From NCBI GenBank assembly GCA_021296535.1, contig JAGWAG010000009.1, positions 1-42,253 of the forward strand: 42,253 nucleotides of DNA. The letters are read 5' to 3'. Shown one piece after another: positions 36,780 to 42,253 of the stretch. Within the stretch, counting starts at the first letter, position 1. Every line of letters begins with the position of its first letter. The stretch comes from Acidobacteriota bacterium (GTDB lineage Bacteria > Acidobacteriota > Thermoanaerobaculia > Multivoradales > Multivoraceae). Below the pieces are notes generated by a model, which saw only the letters and a list, made by a program, of their open reading frames with translations, searched no databases and was not told where the DNA came from. The translations under genes were made by a program, and so were the position numbers.

Positions 36780-38597
36780 GCCGTCCGGGACCGGCGCGAC
36801 GGTGGTCCTGGTTGCTGCTGGCCGGGCTGCTGGCGGCGCTTCTCTCGTTCGCCCTGCCGACCGATGCGGGCACGCCGGGGGAGCGCGAGATCACCCATCT
36901 GATGGCCGCCGCCAGTCTCGCCTGGGACGGCGATCTGTCGTACGGCCGCGAGGACTACGACCGCTACGTCCGCACCTGGGAGCGGGAACCGGCGGCAGTC
37001 GCGCTCGCGACGAGAGCCGGTAGCTCGAAGGTCGGTTTTGGTAGACCGTCGGTCTTCGCGGTCGTCGCCGCGCCCTTTGTTCGCGTCTCGCCCCGGTGGG
37101 GCCCTGCGGTTCTGAACTGGTTGCTGCTGGCGCTTGCCGCGGCTGCCTCCGCGCTGGTGCTGGAGCGCGCGGTCGGCCCCTGGGCGCCGACCTGGATCGC
37201 GCTTTGCGTTGGCGGTACGACGGCGTTCACCCTCCTGCCGCTGCCGTCGCCGGAGCTGATTCGCCTCGCGGCGTCGGCGCTGGCGTGGGCGTTGGTCGTG
37301 CAGATCGTGCCTGCGGCCCGGCGTGCGGCCGGATCGCCGAGCCCGATCGAGACGAACGGTCGGACCGTGATGCGCTGGTCTCTGGTCGGAAGTCTGCTCA
37401 CGCTGGCCGTCGTGGCTTCCGTCGACGGGTTCAGTCTGCTGCCGGCTCTTGGGGCGGCGGCCTGGTTGGCGCTGCTCCAGCCGCGCCGCCGGCTCGCGGC
37501 GGGCGGCCTGTTGGTGGCCGCGCTCGTGACCGCCGCTGCTTTCCTGGGCCTTGCGGCGGCGGCGCGCGGTGGAGTGGGTCCGGCGGAGCACGGGGTGTTC
37601 GATCGGGCGACGGGCTTTCCGGCGGTGGACTTCGAGGTCGAGGAGTGGGGCCGTGGCCCGTCATCGGGCGTTCGGATGGAACCGCGCTCGGCTTATCTCA
37701 CCGGCGCGGCGCCCGGGCGTCCCCGGCTCGACGCGCGGGCCTCCGAAGGTCTCCGTTTGCGGACGGGCCTGTACGCGCTCCTCGGCCGCACAGTCGGTTT
37801 CCTTCCCTACGGCATACCGCTGGTGTTTGCCGCACTCTGGGTGTTGCCGGCAGGCGGCTGGCGGCGGGTGCTGCTGGTCGCGGCGGTCGGGTCGGTCGCC
37901 GTCCGCGTCTTCCTGTTTCCGTTCGACCTGGGCGACGGGGCCGGGCGGCATGGCCGCCCTGCTGCCCATGTTCTGGTTTCTGACTGCCAGGCTCAGCCTG
38001 GCGAGAGTCCTCGCGGTCGCCGTGCCGGCAGCGCTCGTTCTCTACCCGGTCTGGCTGCGGCCCGGCGCGGTGCTCGGGCCGGGGCCGCCCCCGGCCGGCG
38101 TTCTGAGCCGTCTTCTGCCCGGGGAGACGACCCAGCGACTGGGGCCCGCCGGGCCGGACCTTTTCGTCGGTGCGTTCTGGTTGCGCCCGGTCGCCGGCCG
38201 GATCACTCCGTTCGGGGAGGAGAGCATCCTGGTGAGAAGTACGGATCGCGGGTCGGAAGATGCGCGTCACGACGGCTGGGTGGAGTTCCTGGTCGCCCGC
38301 GAGAACGGTGCCGGTGACTGGGGGCCTGGTGGCGGATCTCCCTCGGCCGCCGGTCTTCAGGTGGTTCTCGAGAGGAGCACCCGCCTTGAGGTCCTGGGCG
38401 CAGAGCTCCAGGAACGGCGGACCTTGCCGTCCGGGCGGACCGCGGTCGATCTACGGCTGGCCGCTCCGGTGGCTCGCCATCGCCTGTGGTGGTCTAGGGA
38501 AGCGGTCGCGGTGTATCGGCTGCGGTTGAGTGTGGGTGGTGCCGACGACGCTCCCGACTCGGTGCATCGCCTGGAGCTTCGTTCGCCACGGGAGTAG
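36776..38597 (+). CDS. Membrane protein (multi-TM, glycosyltransferase-39-like appearance); reading frame disrupted near 37,940-37,950 or two overlapping genes
   Basis: GTG 36776 (GTGA overlap): VSRPGPARRWSWLLLAGLLAALLSFALP... in frame 2 to FLFPFDLGDGAG; then frame 3 continues GGMAALLPMFWFLTARLSLARVLAVAVPAALVLYPVWLRPG... to 38597. Confidence 0.6.
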
Positions 38598-38625
38598 CGA
38601 ATCCGTCCGGCGAGCGCTGGGGATA

Positions 38626-39213
38626 GTGTCGGCGCCGGTGAGCTGGATTCTCGAAGTGCGGGGCGTGCTGGAGCAGTCGAAGCGATTGCCGGACGCGGGA
38701 GAAAGCGGCACGCAGGTCGTTCTGGTGCTGCCGCTCTACGTGGAGGCTGCCGAACTCTGGACGCTGTTGCGGGAAGAGCCGGACGACTCACCGCCGTTGA
38801 GCTTCCCCGCCACCCCGTTCGAGGGCGATGACCCCTGGCCGACCGTGGCGCGGCTCGTCAATACGGGTCTCGGCGTCGAGCCGTCGCGCGTTCTCCGTCT
38901 GGGCGAGCTGGACGAGTTGGGCGGGCCCGGAGGCTTCCGTCTTCGAGCCTGTGTCGTCGCCGTACCGTCTCCCGAGGAAGATGGCAGCAACGTCGATGCG
39001 CCGCCCTTGCGGCTACCGCTGTCGGCTCTCAAGCATCCCCGGCTGATCGAGGAGAGGACCTTCGAGATCGAGGGGCAGTCCGTGCCGTTTGCCGTTTACC
39101 ACGTCGGGCGCCACCGGCTCTGGGGGCCTCCGCTCGACGTGCTGTTGCGGTTGATCGAACGGTTGGAACGGCCGGAATCCGGTCCTGGACTGCCGGTCGA
39201 CAGCCTGAACTGA
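38626..39213 (+). CDS. Hypothetical protein, degenerate Nudix-like (tentative)
   Basis: GTG 38626: VSAPVSWILEVRGVLEQSKRLPDAGESGTQVVLVLPLYV...FEGDDPWPTVARLVNTGLGVEPSRVLRLGELDELGGPGGFRLRACVVAVP; resembles CoA-pyrophosphatase Nudix layout without the REXXEE catalytic residues. Confidence 0.5.
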   Translation: MSAPVSWILEVRGVLEQSKRLPDAGESGTQVVLVLPLYVEAAELWTLLREEPDDSPPLSFPATPFEGDDPWPTVARLVNTGLGVEPSRVLRLGELDELGGPGGFRLRACVVAVPSPEEDGSNVDAPPLRLPLSALKHPRLIEERTFEIEGQSVPFAVYHVGRHRLWGPPLDVLLRLIERLERPESGPGLPVDSLN

Positions 39214-39301
39214 CCCGCTGCGCGGGGCCCCTCCCGCGGCGCTACAATCCCGCCGAGACTGAACCAACGACATCTTCTCAGAGGAGCGAGTAGAACCACT
39301 C

Positions 39302-40363
39302 ATGGCCGATATCGCGCGCATCGAACAACTTCTGGGCGCCGAGGCGGAGAGCCTCCTGGGACACGTCTGCGCCGGGATTCCGAAGGAACTGTTGACAGTG
39401 CCTGGACCGGACACCGTGGACCGGGCCTTCGGTCCCTCGGACCGCAACAACCGGACCCTCGGCAACCTGGAACGCCTGCTCGGGCATGGTCGCCTCGGCG
39501 GCACCGGCTATGTCTCGATCCTGCCTGTGGACCAGGGAATCGAGCATTCGGGAGCGGCGTCCTTCGCGCCGAATCCGATCTACTTCGATCCGGAGAACAT
39601 CATCCAGCTGGCGATCGAGGGCGGCTGCAACGGCGTCGCCTCAACGCTCGGCGTGCTCGGGAGCATCGGCCGCCGCTACGCGCACAAGATCCCGTTCATC
39701 GTGAAGATCAATCACAACGAGAGCCTGACCCACCCCCACACCTACCACCAGGTCCTGTTCTCCCAAGTCGAGCAGGCCTGGGACCTCGGAGCGACCGCGG
39801 TCGGCGCCACGGTGTACTTCGGCGCCGACGTGTGCCGCGAGGAACTCGTGGAGATCGCCGAGTGCTTCCAGAGGGCGCACGAACTGGGCATGGCCTGCAT
39901 CCTCTGGTGCTACCTCCGCAACAGCGCATTCGTGAAGGACGGGGTCGACTACCACGACTCGGCCGACCTGACCGGGCAGGCGAACCACCTCGGCGTCACG
40001 ATCGAAGCGGACATCATCAAGCAGAAGCAGGCGACGAAGAACGGCGGCTTCCCGGCGATCGGTTTCGGCAAGACCCACGACCGCGTGTACGGCGACCTGG
40101 TGACCGACCATCCGGTGGACCTCGTCCGCTGGCAGGTCGCGAACTGCTACATGGGCCGGATTGGCCTGATCAACTCGGGCGGCTCCTCCGGCGGCGCCGG
40201 CGATCTTGCGGCGGCGGTCCGCACGGCCGTGATCAACCGCCGTGCCGGCGGCCAGGGTCTGATTTCGGGGCGCAAGGCCTTCCAGCGGCCGATGGCTGAA
40301 GGGGTGGAGCTCCTGAACCACATTCAGGACGTCTACCTCTGCGACGACATCGGGGTTGCCTGA
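39302..40363 (+). CDS. Class I (archaeal-type/DhnA) fructose-bisphosphate aldolase
   Basis: [72 protein letters not shown]...[10 protein letters not shown]. Confidence 0.93.
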   Translation: MADIARIEQLLGAEAESLLGHVCAGIPKELLTVPGPDTVDRAFGPSDRNNRTLGNLERLLGHGRLGGTGYVSILPVDQGIEHSGAASFAPNPIYFDPENIIQLAIEGGCNGVASTLGVLGSIGRRYAHKIPFIVKINHNESLTHPHTYHQVLFSQVEQAWDLGATAVGATVYFGADVCREELVEIAECFQRAHELGMACILWCYLRNSAFVKDGVDYHDSADLTGQANHLGVTIEADIIKQKQATKNGGFPAIGFGKTHDRVYGDLVTDHPVDLVRWQVANCYMGRIGLINSGGSSGGAGDLAAAVRTAVINRRAGGQGLISGRKAFQRPMAEGVELLNHIQDVYLCDDIGVA

Positions 40364-40379
40364 ACTCCCGGGTCTGGCG

Positions 40380-41564
40380 TCAATCTCCGACCAGTGCCTC
40401 GATCTCCGCGTGGCGCGCTTCCGCGTCGCGTTCGCCCACCTCGATCATCGCGCGGATGTAGTCGGGCTGGAACATCAGCAGGCTGAGCAGGTCCGGGCTC
40501 TTCGTGTCACGGGTGCCCAGACCCCGGGTCATGAAGCGGAACGCCTTCGGCAGCCGGGGTTCGAACCGGGTCGCGAGCCGGCCGAGGTCTTCGGAGGGCC
40601 GCAGCAAGACCAGGTCGACCCGCCGGAACGAGCCGCGCTCTGATTCCGGCATCCGAGCCAGCAGTCCGTTGACCAGCTCCAGCCGGTTCGCGTCCTGGTC
40701 GAGTTGATCCAGGAACACGGCGTTCAGCAGTACGCCCGCGAACTGTGCCGGCGGCGGGTAGGTGGGATCTGGCGATGTCGGGACGGGAGGTTCGTGGCGC
40801 GTGGAGACGGCGATCAACCGATCGCAGCCCAGATGCAGGGCCGGCGACAGCGGGGAGGTGAGTCGTACGCCGCCGTCACCGTGCCAGGCATTGCCGATCC
40901 GGACGGCGGGGAAGATCAGAGGCAGGGAAGCGGAGGCCAGTACGTGGTCGAGGGTCAGAAGGGCGCGCTCGGAGCGTCGTTTCGGTCGCTCCCAGGTCTC
41001 GATGTCCCGGCCCTGGACCCAGGTGACCGTATGTCCCGTCGACCACTCGACCGTGGTTACCGCGACCGCGTCGAGCCGGCCTCGTGCGACGTTGTCCGCA
41101 ATGCCCGGCAGGATGCGGCCATTCGCAACTTCGGCACCGAGGACGCGGGCCAGGTGGCTGCCCAGCGGCGAAGTGTCGACCAGACCGCGGACCTGGGGTC
41201 GGTAACGCAGCCCGCCCGAGGCCAGGTTCAGGAGCCAGCGAACGACCATGCCGCCCAGCGACCAACCATCGTCGCGGAAGACGTGATCGGGCGTCAGGTT
41301 CAGCCAGACCCGGCTCAGATCCTCCGTCGCCTCGGCCGCGCTGCCCGGATGCGAAGCGAGGAAGGAGGCGTTGATCGCACCGGCGGAGACTCCCGTCAGG
41401 ACATCGAAGTGGAACTCCGGCATCCGCGCCGCCAGGTGACGAACCAGCCCGACCTGGTAGGCCGCCCGCGCTCCGCCTCCGGTGAGGACGAGGCCGATCC
41501 GTGGCCGTTCGCGCGGTTCGCCGGCCTCCGTGGCGTGGCCATCCGGCGGTTGCTCAGTCGCCAT
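40380..41564 (-). CDS. Patatin-like phospholipase
   Basis: IGLVLTGGGARAAYQVGLVRHLA...FDVLTGVSAGAINASFLASHPG (GXSXG) and HGDGGVRLTSPLSPALHLG (DGG). Confidence 0.92.
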   Translation of the reverse strand: MATEQPPDGHATEAGEPRERPRIGLVLTGGGARAAYQVGLVRHLAARMPEFHFDVLTGVSAGAINASFLASHPGSAAEATEDLSRVWLNLTPDHVFRDDGWSLGGMVVRWLLNLASGGLRYRPQVRGLVDTSPLGSHLARVLGAEVANGRILPGIADNVARGRLDAVAVTTVEWSTGHTVTWVQGRDIETWERPKRRSERALLTLDHVLASASLPLIFPAVRIGNAWHGDGGVRLTSPLSPALHLGCDRLIAVSTRHEPPVPTSPDPTYPPPAQFAGVLLNAVFLDQLDQDANRLELVNGLLARMPESERGSFRRVDLVLLRPSEDLGRLATRFEPRLPKAFRFMTRGLGTRDTKSPDLLSLLMFQPDYIRAMIEVGERDAEARHAEIEALVGD

Positions 41565-41610
41565 CTGCGCGTCCTGGCCTCCTGGGTGCTCGCTTCTCGG
41601 CCATGGGGGT

Positions 41611-42000
41611 TCAGATCAGTTCGATGCGGCCTTCGAGCCCCGGTGCACCGGCGAGCCTCCGATCCGCCGTGAGCAGGATAGTGGAGAGGGCTTCAGCCAG
41701 GGCGACGTAGACCGCGTCGTACGCCGAGACGTTGTGCCGGAGTTCCCATATCCGGTCGAGGAACCGGTGGTGTCCGTACCGTTCTGTCTGGAGGTGGCGC
41801 CAGTGGCGCAAGGCCCTGGCCCCCCGCTCGGCGTCGAAAACTCCTCGGCGGACATAGCTTCGGAGGGCCTGCGCGATCTCCAGGTCGACGAGGTGAGGAA
41901 CGTGAATCTCGACCGACTCCGCCGCCAGCCTCGAGCTCAGGCGGCGGCCGCGCTCGGTGTCCAGCAACAGTTCGACGGCCGCGGAAGCGTCGATCACCAC
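41611..42000 (-). CDS. PIN-domain toxin (VapC/FitB-like)
   Basis: MVIDASAAVELLLDTERG...PHLVDLEIAQALR...SAYDAVYVALAEALSTILLTADRRLA; PIN acidic residues conserved. Confidence 0.9.
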   Translation of the reverse strand: MVIDASAAVELLLDTERGRRLSSRLAAESVEIHVPHLVDLEIAQALRSYVRRGVFDAERGARALRHWRHLQTERYGHHRFLDRIWELRHNVSAYDAVYVALAEALSTILLTADRRLAGAPGLEGRIELI

Positions 42001-42230
42001 CCGCGGGAGTCTCGCGCCTTCCTCACGACCTCGGCAGGCGCTTCATCGAGCGTCACCGGCGGCAGGCTGCGAATCGCATCCAGCACTTCGCGGCGGCTCG
42101 GCCGGCGCACGATCCGCTCGATCTCGCGCAGCACGAAGTGGGACATGGACACCCCTTCCAGCGCGGCCCGGCTCTTCAGCAGGCGGTGGGTCTCTTCCGG
42201 GACGTTCCGGATCTGGAGCATCTTCGGCAT
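41994..42230 (-). CDS. Antitoxin (FitA/VapB-like, ribbon-helix-helix)
   Basis: MLQIRNVPEETHRLLKSRAALEGVSMSHFVLREIERIVRRPSRREVLDAIRSLPPV; 7-bp overlap with the PIN toxin ORF. Confidence 0.88.
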   Translation of the reverse strand: MPKMLQIRNVPEETHRLLKSRAALEGVSMSHFVLREIERIVRRPSRREVLDAIRSLPPVTLDEAPAEVVRKARDSRGW

Positions 42231-42253
42231 GTCTCGAACGTTAGTTTCATGTG

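Noticed and set aside
41611-42230. PIN/RHH pair as a novel system
   Set aside because: Looks like an ordinary VapBC/FitAB-type toxin-antitoxin pair with a standard short overlap.
1-42253. CRISPR arrays
   Set aside because: No regularly spaced 25-40 bp direct repeats found; the only direct repeats are the 40-bp pair at lnt/prfB and two short 11-bp triplets.

Overview
This high-GC bacterial window contains the 3' end of tuf followed by a nearly complete S10-spc-alpha ribosomal protein supercluster (rpsJ to rplQ, about 0.1-14.5 kb). It includes secY, adk, map, infA, rpmJ and rpoA, but rpsN and rpsD are missing from their usual positions. Downstream is a less GC-rich accessory cassette (about 14.85-16.78 kb) flanked by two inverted copies of a long structured repeat. 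The cassette carries a small ORF and a larger frame-disrupted gene with weak HEPN/ApeA-like character. The rest is mostly housekeeping: an EF-G-like GTPase with altered G motifs, a catalytic/non-catalytic M16 peptidase pair, lexA, a LysM/amidase_3 protein, gatA-gatC, a large Gre-domain protein, a RodZ-like HTH membrane protein, tRNA-Pro(CGG), nfeD-slipin-SPOR-lnt, prfB with a canonical +1 programmed frameshift, a glycosyltransferase, a frame-disrupted membrane protein, a degenerate Nudix-like protein, class I fructose-bisphosphate aldolase, a patatin-like phospholipase, and a VapBC/FitAB-type pair. The strongest lead for something undescribed is the repeat-flanked cassette and its repeat family, whose two copies have diverged while both arms stay complementary. 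All assignments come from reading the sequence and ORF translations; no database search was run.
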